Numbered from the stretch's first letter, positions 40,355-49,520 are shown. The stretch is 64,000 nt of DNA from Gp6-AA40 sp036407095 (GCA_036407095.1 DASWZV010000129.1:124001-188000); one strand, 5' to 3'. The notes: generated by a model from the sequence alone, not told the origin. Translations and numbers: made by a program.

Positions 40355-41623
40355 CTATCTCGCCATCGACACGGCTCGCTCGATCGAAAAATTCAGGCAG
40401 CGATGTGCATTCCGCAGCGAGCGCTCCACCGCTGCGGGCTCGCGCTCGCTCGCGAAGATGAACCCCAGATAGCTGCGGCCTTCCGGAAGGGGCACCAGGA
40501 TCTCATCGGGCTTGGCGGTCACGATCACATCGTCGATGCCCACGATCTCTCGTGACTCGCTCACCCCCGCGACGCCGCGAAATACACCGCCGACGGGAAT
40601 CGGAATCATCATCACGCCGGACGCCCCATGTCCCTGCCTGAATCCAGTGATGTCCTGGCCGATGGCGTGACGAAGCAGCACCTCTTCGAGCGAGACCGGC
40701 GTTCCGTCCGCGGCACGCAGCCGAACCGCGCGTGAACACAGGCCGCCAATCGGCCTCGGTGCGACTTCGAGGACGTACACGCCGTCGGCGTTCAGACGAC
40801 ACTCCGCGTGGATCGGGCCGTGAACGAGCCCCAGCGCACGGGCGGCTCGATCGACCGCATGAATCATGGCCTGTTGCACGTCGGCGGACGCGCGCGACGG
40901 GGTGACGTAGATCGTCTCTTCGAACAAAGGACCATCGAGTGGATCGGGCTTGTCGAAGACCGCGAAGACCTGAAACGCCCCATTCGTCAGGACGCCTTCC
41001 ACCGCGTATTCCCGTCCCGGCACGAACGTCTCGATCAGCACGTGCTCGTGAGCCTCGTCTCGCTCGCTTCGAACGTCGATCGAGCGGAGCAGATTGCGCA
41101 GACGCACGAACGACGCGATGAATTCGGCGGGCGTATCGACACGCATGACGCCGCGACTGCCGGAGAGAGCAAGCGGTTTGATGACGAGAGGATACAGGCG
41201 CCCGGCTGCCAGTGTGGGCGGATCCGAATCAATGGTCACCGCCTCGAATGAAGGCGTCGGCAGCCCCGCACCGCGAAAGGCTCGTCGACTCGCCAGCTTG
41301 TTGCGGCTGGCAGCAGCCGCTTCAGGTGGATTTCCCGGAAGCCCCAGCGATCGCGCCACACTCGCCGCAAGGCGCGTCGGGCGATCGCCGACCGCGATGA
41401 CCCCGTCGATCGCTCCGGTCGCCCCGAGCGCTTTGATGACGGCATCGATTGATCCGGGTTCATCGTGGAATCTGACGGGAATGGCCTGATCCCACCAGGG
41501 ATCCTCGAGACGATCGCAACGGTCGCTGGCAAACACCAGGCGAACGCCTGCCTTTCCGGCCGCGTCGCCGAACGACCGGATTTGGTACCCCGTCGTCGTT
41601 GCGAGCAGCAGGACGCGTGTCAC
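40355..41623 (-). CDS. ATP-grasp family ligase
   Basis: This 422-aa protein has the ATP-grasp architecture. An N-terminal pre-ATP domain (RVLLLATTTGYQIRSFGDAA) is followed by the lysine and glycine-rich loop YPLVIKPLALSGSRGVMRVD. The magnesium-binding part is EHVLIETFVPGREYAVEGVL and HAECRLNADGVYVLEVAPRPIGGL. The nearest relatives are carboxylate-amine ligases of the BL00235/CARNS1 type. The GTG start overlaps the stop of the radical SAM gene (GTGA), so the two act together. The product is unknown. Confidence 0.85.
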   Translation of the reverse strand: MTRVLLLATTTGYQIRSFGDAAGKAGVRLVFASDRCDRLEDPWWDQAIPVRFHDEPGSIDAVIKALGATGAIDGVIAVGDRPTRLAASVARSLGLPGNPPEAAAASRNKLASRRAFRGAGLPTPSFEAVTIDSDPPTLAAGRLYPLVIKPLALSGSRGVMRVDTPAEFIASFVRLRNLLRSIDVRSERDEAHEHVLIETFVPGREYAVEGVLTNGAFQVFAVFDKPDPLDGPLFEETIYVTPSRASADVQQAMIHAVDRAARALGLVHGPIHAECRLNADGVYVLEVAPRPIGGLCSRAVRLRAADGTPVSLEEVLLRHAIGQDITGFRQGHGASGVMMIPIPVGGVFRGVAGVSESREIVGIDDVIVTAKPDEILVPLPEGRSYLGFIFASEREPAAVERSLRNAHRCLNFSIERAVSMAR

Positions 41624-43059
41624 ACCAGATCGACCTGTTCGGGCCCCGGCTCCGCGCAGCAGTACCAGGCCTCGGTCATATAGGGCGGAACCAGCGACGC
41701 ATCGCTCGACAAATCCCGCGACATGTCGCGGGACCCGTCGTGAAATCGAGGGGGCATCGTCACTCCTGCGGCGTCGGCCATGCGCGCGAAGACATCCGCG
41801 CGGCGACCGCGAGAGGCCGTTCCGGCAATGCGCATGACATCCTGCTGCAGGCGATCGACCTGACTGTCACGATGGCGCCACGGGAATGTCAGCGACGTCG
41901 GATCGAATGGATCGACCGTGTCTCTGATGTCGGCGAGCTCCAACAATTTCGATTCGGCGGTGACGAGCAGCCGGATCGCGAGCTGGATCGGCGCCACCGC
42001 CTCGACGAGGCCGAGCGTCGCGATGTACGTCAGGAGTTCGCGGTAGCCATCGATCGTCGTCCAGGGCGTGAACGGGACGAAGGTCGGAGCCAGGGCGACA
42101 CCGGAAGATCGGCATATCTCGACCGCTGCCATGAAGTCGGCGCGGGTGTGACCTTTCTGGAGCTTGACCAGCACGTCGTCGTCGATCGATTCCACCGCGC
42201 TCGTGATGAAGAGGCAGCCGGTGTCGCGAAGGAGCGGCAGCATGGCTGCGTGCTTCAGCAGGTGCTCGATCTTGATCGTGACGTCGTAAGTGACCGAGGG
42301 GAATTCACGCGCGACACGCTCCACGACGCGACGGCCGTGGGTCGGCCCGTTGAAGAAATCCGGATCGCCGAAGCTGATGTGCTGCGCGCCCGCCGTCACC
42401 TGCGACCGCACGTCCTCGATCACCACGTCGACGGGTATCGCGGTGAATCTCCCGTGATAGACCGGCACGATCGGGCAGTGCCGGCACACGTGCTTGCATC
42501 CGCGGGTCGTGTCGGTGCTTCCGACGACGCGGCGAGACCCGTCGGGCATTTGAAGCGCGGCGTATCGTGAGAGGGGCGGCAGCGTGCTTCGATCCGGGAT
42601 TTGCGATCGGTCCCGCGGATCGTAGGGCCGGCCCTCGGGATCGCAATGCCGGTCGTTTTGTCCCTCGACGTCGCTCGGGACAACCCTGAGCCTGTCGGCC
42701 GGCCGCTCGACGAGCTCGAGGATCTCCCGCTCTGCCTCCGCACCGAGGACGTGCCTCACGCCCTTGTCGCGGAGCCAGACCCGATTGAGCGGCGCGTACA
42801 GCCCGTATGCCGCGAGCGCCGCAGTCGGACGCAGCGCACGCACACGATCCACGAGGGGACCAGCCAGGCGGGTCGCGGTATGCATTGGCAGATAGAACGC
42901 CACGACATCGGCGCTGCGGATCTGCTCGTCCCGCAACTCGTCCCTCGACGTGTCCACGCAGTCGACGGCGACGCCTGCGGCGCGCAGACGGGCCGCGGGA
43001 GCGGCAAGGCCCAGCGGCTGGCGGCCGAGGTCGTAGGTCGAAATCAGCAGAACCCGCAT
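41620..43059 (-). CDS. B12-binding-domain radical SAM protein
   Basis: This 479-aa protein has an N-terminal cobalamin-type Rossmann domain (RVLLISTYDLGRQPLGLAAPA, AYGLYAP) and then a radical SAM barrel. The cluster ligands are C188, C192 and C195 in TTRGCKHVCRHCPIVPVY; later strands read HISFGDPDFFNGP and FITSAVESIDDDVLVKLQKGH. Residues about 126-157, between the domains, are encoded by inserted palindromic repeats and look non-native. It is coupled to the ATP-grasp gene. It probably modifies a small molecule or peptide by radical chemistry. Confidence 0.87.
   Translation of the reverse strand: MRVLLISTYDLGRQPLGLAAPAARLRAAGVAVDCVDTSRDELRDEQIRSADVVAFYLPMHTATRLAGPLVDRVRALRPTAALAAYGLYAPLNRVWLRDKGVRHVLGAEAEREILELVERPADRLRVVPSDVEGQNDRHCDPEGRPYDPRDRSQIPDRSTLPPLSRYAALQMPDGSRRVVGSTDTTRGCKHVCRHCPIVPVYHGRFTAIPVDVVIEDVRSQVTAGAQHISFGDPDFFNGPTHGRRVVERVAREFPSVTYDVTIKIEHLLKHAAMLPLLRDTGCLFITSAVESIDDDVLVKLQKGHTRADFMAAVEICRSSGVALAPTFVPFTPWTTIDGYRELLTYIATLGLVEAVAPIQLAIRLLVTAESKLLELADIRDTVDPFDPTSLTFPWRHRDSQVDRLQQDVMRIAGTASRGRRADVFARMADAAGVTMPPRFHDGSRDMSRDLSSDASLVPPYMTEAWYCCAEPGPEQVDLV
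42601..42683. repeat. two in-frame palindromes inside the radical SAM gene
   Basis: TTGCGATC...GATCGCAA with an inner GGGCCGGCCC (42601-42646) is followed by TTGTCCC...GGGACAA around GACGTC (42658-42683). Together they encode VVPSDVEGQNDRHCDPEGRP and the following residues, between the cobalamin and radical SAM domains. Confidence 0.7.
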
Positions 43060-43175
43060 GTGATTCAGTGTACTAACTGCCGGAGAAAACCAGTACCGCG
43101 TTGAAATCCTGATTCCCGGCACCCGGCGATCGCCGATCTCCCCCAGCAGGCAGACTCCACGTTATCCTTGCGGCA

Positions 43176-44555
43176 ATGACCGACACCGGCTTCTTCGGAC
43201 ACCCGCGCGGCCTGTCGACCCTCTTCTTCACCGAGATGTGGGAGCGTTTCAGCTACTACGGCATGCGTGCGTTTCTGATTCTCTATATGGTGGCGCCTGC
43301 GGCGAGCGGCGGACTCGGGTTCGCGGATGCCGATGCCGCGTCGATCTACGGCACATACACCGGCAGCGCATGGGGTGCATCGATCCTCGGTGGCTTCGTC
43401 GCCGACCGCATACTCGGTCAATACCGCAGCGTGCTGATCGGCGGCATCATCATCGCGCTCGGACATTTCACGCTGGCGTTCCATGCGCTCCCGTTCTTCT
43501 ATTCCGGGCTCGCGCTCATCGTCGTCGGCACCGGTCTGCTGAAGCCGAACGTCAGCACGCTCGTTGGCTCACTCTACGAGCGCGGCGACACGCGCCGCGA
43601 CGCAGGGTTCTCGCTGTTCTACATGGGGATCAATCTCGGGGCGTTCATAGGACCGCTGATTGCGGGGTATCTCGCTCAGAAGGTCGACTGGCACGTCGGA
43701 TTCGCGGCGGCTGGCGTCGGCATGACGCTCGGCTTGATCCAGTACGTGCTCGGACGCAAGCGTCTTCAGCCCGCACTTGATCGTCTGGTTACGACCCCGC
43801 GACCGCCCGCCTCCTCGCCGCTCGCATCGACAACCGTTCGCGACGAGGGGAATCTGTTCGGCTTCACGACAGCAGAATGGAAGCGGGTCGCCGCGATCGT
43901 CGTGTTCTTCGTTGTCGCCGTCCTGTTCTGGGGCGCATACGAGCAGGCGGGATCAACGCTCAACCTGTTCGCTGATCGCTACACACGGCTCGATCTCTTC
44001 GGGGTTTCGTTTCCGTCCTCGTGGTTTCAGTCGGTGCCGCCGATCTTCGTCATTCTGCTGGCGCCGATGTTCGCGTGGCTGTGGCTGCGGCTCGGTCCGC
44101 GAGAGCCGTCGGTCCCGGCGAAGATCGCCTTCGGGCTTTTCTTCATGGGTCTTTCGTTCCTCGTGCTCGTGCCGGCAGGTCAGATGGCTCAGGCCGCAGG
44201 AGGCGTGCGTGTGAGTCCGTGGTGGTTGATCTTCTCGTACATGCTGTCGGAGTTTGGCGAGCTCTGTCTCAGCCCGGTCGGCATCAGCGCCGTCACCAAA
44301 CTCGCCCCGGTGCGCATCGTCGGACTGATGATGGGGGTGTGGTTCCTTTCGAACGCGTTCGGCAACAAGCTCGCCGGCTGGGCCGCTGGGTTCTTCAGCA
44401 CCACCCCGCTGCAGACGTTGTTCGGCATGGTCACCGCGGTGATGTTCGTAACCGCGCTCGTGATGTTCGCGCTGGTGAAACCGATGCGCCGGCTCATGGG
44501 CGAAGGCCAGGCCCAGGATGCACTGATGCGAACGCACACAGGCACGAACGGGTAG
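43176..44555 (+). CDS. POT/PTR family peptide:proton symporter
   Basis: This 459-aa major-facilitator protein has the family motif FFTEMWERFSYYGMRAFL (ExxER plus FYYG) in the first helix, followed by GSAWGASILGGFVADRILGQ and FSLFYMGINLGAFIGPLIAGYL. The C-terminal half has EFGELCLSPVGISAVTKLAP. It imports di- and tripeptides with protons. Its stop is eight bases before the next gene, so it heads a three-gene run with the phosphoesterase and DUF885 genes. Confidence 0.93.
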   Translation: MTDTGFFGHPRGLSTLFFTEMWERFSYYGMRAFLILYMVAPAASGGLGFADADAASIYGTYTGSAWGASILGGFVADRILGQYRSVLIGGIIIALGHFTLAFHALPFFYSGLALIVVGTGLLKPNVSTLVGSLYERGDTRRDAGFSLFYMGINLGAFIGPLIAGYLAQKVDWHVGFAAAGVGMTLGLIQYVLGRKRLQPALDRLVTTPRPPASSPLASTTVRDEGNLFGFTTAEWKRVAAIVVFFVVAVLFWGAYEQAGSTLNLFADRYTRLDLFGVSFPSSWFQSVPPIFVILLAPMFAWLWLRLGPREPSVPAKIAFGLFFMGLSFLVLVPAGQMAQAAGGVRVSPWWLIFSYMLSEFGELCLSPVGISAVTKLAPVRIVGLMMGVWFLSNAFGNKLAGWAAGFFSTTPLQTLFGMVTAVMFVTALVMFALVKPMRRLMGEGQAQDALMRTHTGTNG

Positions 44556-44563
44556 TCCTCGCC

Positions 44564-45367
44564 ATGCCACTCGACAAATATCGCGAGAAACGCGACTTCA
44601 CGATCTCGCCCGAGCCTGCGGGCGACAAGGCACGCAAGTCGCCTGCAGGCCGTAAGCCCCGATTCTTCTGCGTGCAGAAGCACCTCGCCTCGCACCTGCA
44701 CTACGATTTCAGACTCGAACACGACGGCGTGCTGCTCTCGTGGGCGGTGCCGAAGGGCCCTTCGCTCGATCCGACGATCAAGCGCCTCGCGATGCACGTC
44801 GAGGATCATCCGATCGAATACGGGGACTTCGAGGGTGTGATTCCAGAGGGCTACGGTGCGGGCATCGTGATGCTGTGGGACCGCGGGACTTGGACGCCGG
44901 AGACCGACGACATCGCTGCTGCGCTCAAGAAGGGCGACCTCAAGTTCACGCTCGATGGCTATAAGCTGAAAGGCTCGTGGGTGCTGGTACGCACGAAAGG
45001 TCCGTACGCAGGCGGCGGCGACGGTGGCAAATCGTGGCTGCTCATCAAGCACAAGGACGACTGGTCGGGTGCCGTCGACATCGCGGAGTTCGCACCGCTC
45101 AGCGTGAAGAGCGAGGGCGATTTCGCGGACATCCTGTCGCAGGACGACCCCGACGTGTGGCGGTCGAACCGGCCGGCCAAGACGGGTGATACGGGGGCGT
45201 TGTTCGAGCGGATCATCCGGCAGGCGCAGGAACTCAGAACCAGGAACTCGAAAGGTTCTTCACAGAAGTCCCGCTCAAAAGGTTCAGTACGTTCATCAGC
45301 TGCTAAAGGCTCGAAGAGTTCAACACGTTCGTCCGCCCGGGCAAAGTCGAAGAGATCATCAACATGA
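44564..45367 (+). CDS. stand-alone LigD-type 3'-phosphoesterase domain protein
   Basis: This 267-aa protein matches the phosphoesterase module of DNA ligase D (residues about 1-200). Landmarks are FFCVQKHLASHLHYDFRLEH, LLSWAVPKGPSLDPTIKRLA, VEDHPIEYGDFEGVIPEGYGAG and GSWVLVRTKG. LigD uses it to trim 3'-phosphates and ribonucleotides in non-homologous end joining; no ligase or polymerase domain follows here. The last 45 residues are a Ser/Lys/Arg tail partly encoded by degenerate heptamers. The stop overlaps the next ATG (ATGA). Confidence 0.88.
   Translation: MPLDKYREKRDFTISPEPAGDKARKSPAGRKPRFFCVQKHLASHLHYDFRLEHDGVLLSWAVPKGPSLDPTIKRLAMHVEDHPIEYGDFEGVIPEGYGAGIVMLWDRGTWTPETDDIAAALKKGDLKFTLDGYKLKGSWVLVRTKGPYAGGGDGGKSWLLIKHKDDWSGAVDIAEFAPLSVKSEGDFADILSQDDPDVWRSNRPAKTGDTGALFERIIRQAQELRTRNSKGSSQKSRSKGSVRSSAAKGSKSSTRSSARAKSKRSST
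45233..45345. repeat. degenerate heptamer tract in the phosphoesterase 3' end
   Basis: Units AACTCAG, AACCAGG, AACTCGA and their complements (GGTTCTT, GGTTCAG, GAGTTCA) recur at about 7 bp. They encode the low-complexity basic tail. Confidence 0.5.
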
Positions 45368-47115
45368 CGCAACGGTCGTCCGCCTTCTTTCTCGCGGTCA
45401 TCACCATCGGTTTCCTCGGCATCGTCGGCTGCAGTCAATCGTCCGAGCAGAATGCATCCGCAGCGTCGGCGACATCGGGCCCGAAGTGGCCGACCGTTCG
45501 CGACCAGCTGGTCGAGGATTACCTGAAGGCGCATCCCGCGTTCGCGGTGGTTGCGGGTCGGCACGAATACGACGGGCGGCTCCCTGACTGGAGCGCGCAG
45601 GGGATCGCCATGGAGATCACGCGACTGCACGCGGCCAAGGCGCGTGCGCTCGCCTTCCCAGACTCCGCGCTGGACGAGACGTCGCGATTCGAGCGTGAGG
45701 CCTTTGTCGCACGCGCCGATCGGGATCTGTATTGGCTCGAAACCGCGGAGGCGCCGTTCACCAATCCCGCCTTCTATCTGGATTGGGTCACCGACGGGCT
45801 CGATCCGAGTCCGTATCTGACTCGCTCGTACGCACCGCTCGACGTCCGCATGCGCGCGTACACCAAGTATGCGAAGTCGGTGCAGCTGGCCGCGACCCAG
45901 ATTCGTGCGAACCTGCGCGCGCCGCTCGCCCGTCCGCTCCTCGAGCGTGGGGTGTCGGCGTTCACCGGATTCGCCGATTTCTTCGCGAAGGATGTGCCCG
46001 GCGTCTTCGCGGATGTGAAAGACGAAGCCGCGAAGAAGGAATTCGCCGAGGCGAACACCGGTGCATCGAAGGCGATGCGCGATCTCGCGACGTGGCTCGA
46101 ATCGCAGCGGGCGACCGCGACCGGGAGCTTCGTCCTCGGACCTGAGAAGTTCGCGAAGATGGTGTATGAGACCGAGCGCGTCTCGACGCCGATCGCCGAG
46201 CTCGAGGCGGCCGGGCGCGCCGATCTCGCGCGCAATCAGCAGGCGCTCAAGGACGCCTGCGCGGCCTACGCACCTGGTGCCACGCTGCAGGCGTGCATGG
46301 CGAAGATGAGCGCGAACAAACCGACGGGAGGCGCGGTCGCAGGCGCGCGGGCGCAGCTCGCCGAGTTGAAGAAGTTCGTGCAGGACGCGGGCTTCGCGAC
46401 GATACCGGGGCCCGAAGAAGCGCTCGTCAACGAAGCACCACCTTACAACCGCGACAATTTCGCCTACATCGACATCCCGGGTCCGTACGAAAAGGGACTC
46501 CCGGCGGTCTACTACATCGCACCGCCGAATCCTGCGTGGTCGGCGAAGGAACAGCACGATTACCTGCCCGGCAAAGCGGATCTGCTGTTCACCTCTGTCC
46601 ACGAGGTCTGGCCGGGACACTTCCTGCAGTTCCTGCACTCCAATCGCGCCTCGTCGATCATCGGCCGGCTGTTCGTGGGCTACGCCTACGCCGAGGGGTG
46701 GGCTCACTATGCCGAGGACGCCGCATGGGAGATGGGCCTCGGCGCGGGCGATCAGGAAACGCACATCGGCCAGTTGAGCAACGCGCTGCTGCGCGACGTG
46801 CGCTTTCTCTCGGCGATCGGCATGCACACACACGGGATGACACTCGCCGGCTCGGAGAAGATGTTTCGCGAGCAGGCGTTCAGCGACGCCGGCACGGCGC
46901 GACAACAGGCGGCACGCGGCACCTACGATCCGGCGTATCTGAACTACACGATGGGCAAGCTGATGATCCGCAAGCTGCGTGAGGACTGGACCGCAACGCG
47001 CGGCGGCCGCAACGCCTGGCGCGACTTCCACGATCGCTTCCTCGAGTACCCCGGGCCCGCGATTCCGTTAGTGAGGAAGCAGATGATGGGAAATGACGCG
47101 GATGCGCTCTTCTAA
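45364..47115 (+). CDS. DUF885 family lipoprotein hydrolase
   Basis: This 583-aa protein has a lipoprotein signal with lipobox GIVGC (Cys23). The DUF885 domain follows, with a zinc-type motif LFTSVHEVWPGHFLQFLH, then VGYAYAEGWAHYAEDAAWEMG and the C-terminal NYTMGKLMIRKLREDW. The HExxxGH-like site suggests a metallopeptidase, and these proteins are annotated as uncharacterised peptidases or hydrolases. Being coupled to a peptide transporter and the phosphoesterase gene, it may feed peptides to the transporter. Confidence 0.87.
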   Translation: MTQRSSAFFLAVITIGFLGIVGCSQSSEQNASAASATSGPKWPTVRDQLVEDYLKAHPAFAVVAGRHEYDGRLPDWSAQGIAMEITRLHAAKARALAFPDSALDETSRFEREAFVARADRDLYWLETAEAPFTNPAFYLDWVTDGLDPSPYLTRSYAPLDVRMRAYTKYAKSVQLAATQIRANLRAPLARPLLERGVSAFTGFADFFAKDVPGVFADVKDEAAKKEFAEANTGASKAMRDLATWLESQRATATGSFVLGPEKFAKMVYETERVSTPIAELEAAGRADLARNQQALKDACAAYAPGATLQACMAKMSANKPTGGAVAGARAQLAELKKFVQDAGFATIPGPEEALVNEAPPYNRDNFAYIDIPGPYEKGLPAVYYIAPPNPAWSAKEQHDYLPGKADLLFTSVHEVWPGHFLQFLHSNRASSIIGRLFVGYAYAEGWAHYAEDAAWEMGLGAGDQETHIGQLSNALLRDVRFLSAIGMHTHGMTLAGSEKMFREQAFSDAGTARQQAARGTYDPAYLNYTMGKLMIRKLREDWTATRGGRNAWRDFHDRFLEYPGPAIPLVRKQMMGNDADALF

Positions 47116-47530
47116 TCAGGACGCAGGGACTGGAACTCCTGGAAAAGAGAGATCGTGCCGGACGCCCCTGTCGAACCCCAGCATGCGACGCCGCGGCCCG
47201 CCTTCGCCAAGGCAACGGCGCGTCCACCGTAGCTCGCGCTGAAAATCGGCGCGAGCGGAGGCGGAAAAAAACGCGCTTCCGGATCCGTCCCGGAGGACCA
47301 CGTTTATCTTTCGAGGTAGCCGGGAGGGGCGTCCCCGCTCGCCGCGCCCTTCGACTCCGCTCAGGGCAAGCAGGCGCCTGCGTGATCGCCTTTTGGCGCC
47401 GACAGCCGGGGCCCCCATCGCGCGGACTTTGCGCGATGGGGTGGCCGCGAGCGGGGAGACCCGGCGACAGGACCTGTGAGCCCCAACGCTCATGTCGTAC
47501 CCCAAGTGAGTGCGGAAGGAATCTTGACGA
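47116..47530. repeat. 415-bp gene-free stretch made of palindromic repeats
   Basis: No convincing gene is present. From left to right it holds a hairpin GCTCGCGC/GCGCGAGC (47232-47239 with 47249-47256) and the 18-bp repeat CCTTCGACTCCGCTCAGG (47348-47365). It also holds a perfect 11-bp hairpin CCCCATCGCGC/GCGCGATGGGG (47413-47423 with 47431-47441) and outer inverted flanks CCCCGCTCG/CGAGCGGGG around the last two. It may double as the terminator of the convergent genes. Confidence 0.75.
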
Positions 47531-48532
47531 CTATACTTCCTGAACTTTCGGAGCAGTCGGCGTCGACTTCAAGAGTCGTTCGCTGAGCACCGACCACACC
47601 GCGAACGAGAGGCGGCGGCGGTGATGACGCGCGATCTCGGTATTCCAGAACGGCCCCAGCACTGCTTCGACATCCGGATGGAGCTTACCGAGCTCGAGAG
47701 GGGCCTTGTGCTCGGCGGCGTACTTCAGGAGCACGGCTGGCGACGGCGCGCTGGTATTGGCAATCACCACGTCGACCGGTCGCTCGATCGCGCGTGAGAC
47801 CCAGCGCACGGCTTCAGCGGCCGTGAATCCTTCCATGCCACGGCCTTCGGTCAGCAGGTTCGCGATCACGATGATCGGACCGCGCACGTCGGCGATCGCT
47901 TCCTTGACGCCGCGCACGAGCAGCGGCGGCAGCAGGCTGGTGAAGAAGCTCCCGGGCCCGATGATGATTGCGTCGAAGGTGCGGATCGCGTCGGCGACTT
48001 CCGGATGAATCGACACGTGCGGCTCGAGCCAGAGGCGACGCACCTCGTGGCCGCGCGCCTGCCCGGCGTCGACCTCCACTTCACCACGCGTGATCGATCC
48101 GTCGGCGTACTCGGCACACACCGACGCGGGTTCGATGCTGACCGGCCACACGCGACCGCGACATCCGAGCAGCGCGCGCAAGCCGTCGACGGCGGCCAGA
48201 AAATTTCCGCTGTACTGCTCCATCATCGACAGCAGCAGGTTGCCGCCCGTGTGCCCGGCGAGGCGATCGTGATGCTCGAGCGTCGGCAGGCGCGACAGCA
48301 GGACGCTGCGAGCCTCGCGCTCGTTGCGCGCGAGCGCGAGCGCGCACTTCAACACGTCGCCCGGGGGAAGCACGCCCAGTTCATCGCGCAACTGACCCGA
48401 ACTGCCGCCGCTGTCGAACATCGTGACGACCGCGTTGAGTCGAAGCCACGGATTGGTCTTCAGGCCTCCCAGGAGGCTCGGCAATCCGGTGCCCCCGCCG
48501 ACACAGCCGATACTCAGCTCGCGGAGAAGCAT
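47531..48532 (-). CDS. yvcK: YvcK/CofD-fold protein (gluconeogenesis factor family)
   Basis: About 333 aa. The family signature is intact: GCVGGGTGLPSLLGGLK, VVTMFDSGGSSGQLRDELGVLPPGDVLKCALALA, GGNLLLSMMEQ and FDAIIIGPGSFFTSLLPPLL. YvcK-like proteins bind UDP-sugars and support cell-wall synthesis during gluconeogenic growth; the fold is shared with CofD transferases. ATG 48532 is chosen over an ATG three codons upstream. It is divergent from the nucleotidyltransferase-like gene. Confidence 0.87.
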   Translation of the reverse strand: MLLRELSIGCVGGGTGLPSLLGGLKTNPWLRLNAVVTMFDSGGSSGQLRDELGVLPPGDVLKCALALARNEREARSVLLSRLPTLEHHDRLAGHTGGNLLLSMMEQYSGNFLAAVDGLRALLGCRGRVWPVSIEPASVCAEYADGSITRGEVEVDAGQARGHEVRRLWLEPHVSIHPEVADAIRTFDAIIIGPGSFFTSLLPPLLVRGVKEAIADVRGPIIVIANLLTEGRGMEGFTAAEAVRWVSRAIERPVDVVIANTSAPSPAVLLKYAAEHKAPLELGKLHPDVEAVLGPFWNTEIARHHRRRLSFAVWSVLSERLLKSTPTAPKVQEV

Positions 48533-48665
48533 GGGCTGCATTGTAATCGTAGGCTGGGGCTTGCTTTACAGACCCACCTGTGTGCTGGTGTCGGTACCAA
48601 CCCCCGAGCTGTTCAAAAGTTGCACGCCAAGAACTGGACCGGCCCTGCCCACGTAAAATCACGAT

Positions 48666-49481
48666 ATGAGCGCTGTCGATTGGAAGCCCGCGGCCGAGTC
48701 GCTCGCCGCAGACCTGCGTCGGGTGTTCGGAGATCGCCTCAGATCGCTGGTGGCGTACGGCTCGCACCTCGATGGTGACGACCATGCCCCGCTCACGTGT
48801 CTGGCGCTCGTCAGCACGCTGACGGCCGACGATCTGCACGGGTGCGCGACGCACGCGACCCGCTGGGCGCGCGGGCACATCGCCACACCCTTGATCCTTC
48901 CCGAGCACGAGTTCCGTCGATCGCTCGATGCGTTCCCGCTCGAGTACGGCGAGATCATCCGGGCGCACGAACGGGTGCTCGGCGAGAATCCGTTTGTCGA
49001 TCTCGAGATTGCGCCCGCCGATCTTCGCCGCGCGTGCGAGACGCAGATCAAGAGTCATCTGGTCCACCTTCGCGAGGGTTACATCGAATCGGGAGGCCGC
49101 CCCGACGCCGTGGCCGAACTCGTGATCGCGTCGGCGCCGGGTTTCACAGCGCTGCTACGGAACGTCGCGCGGCTCAACGGCGTCATGTCTAGTGGGTCGT
49201 CTCAACTGGATGCGCAGAGACCACAACAGGCCTCGGAGGGAGAATCTCGGGGCGCGACATCGGAGCGCCCCGCTGAGCCGCGGGAACATCGCACCAGTAA
49301 CCGTGGGGATGCCACTCATCAGGGGGCTCGCGCAGCAGGCCTGCCCGCGCACGTGGTGGCCGACATTCTGGCCCTCGAACAGACACCCGGCACCGCCGGC
49401 GTGGATGCCGCCCGTCTCTTTCCCGAATACCTCGCAGCGGTCGAGCGACTCGCCGGGGCGGTGGACGGCTGGCGAGACTAG
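48666..49481 (+). CDS. nucleotidyltransferase-like protein with an apparent in-frame insertion
   Basis: This 271-aa protein's first 80 residues (RLRSLVAYGSHLDGDDHAPLTCLALVS) resemble a nucleotidyltransferase fold with a degenerate active site. A helical domain follows (FRRSLDAFPLEYGEII, GFTALLRNVARLNG). Residues about 175-220 (SGSSQLDAQRPQQASEG and following) are hydrophilic and unlike the rest. After them the helical domain resumes (RAAGLPAHVVADILALE, LFPEYLAAVERLAGAVDGW). It lies upstream of TPM and LemA genes in the same direction. Function unknown. Confidence 0.65.
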   Translation: MSAVDWKPAAESLAADLRRVFGDRLRSLVAYGSHLDGDDHAPLTCLALVSTLTADDLHGCATHATRWARGHIATPLILPEHEFRRSLDAFPLEYGEIIRAHERVLGENPFVDLEIAPADLRRACETQIKSHLVHLREGYIESGGRPDAVAELVIASAPGFTALLRNVARLNGVMSSGSSQLDAQRPQQASEGESRGATSERPAEPREHRTSNRGDATHQGARAAGLPAHVVADILALEQTPGTAGVDAARLFPEYLAAVERLAGAVDGWRD

Positions 49482-49520
49482 CTCCAACGCACACCACTTG
49501 AGCGTCTGCCCATCACTGAC

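Noticed and set aside
44959..47031. 690-codon open frame on the minus strand
   Set aside because: It mirrors the DUF885 gene, is Arg-rich with no motif, and results from high GC third positions.
47116..47505. 129-codon minus-strand frame
   Set aside because: It is a translation of palindromic repeats with no coding character.
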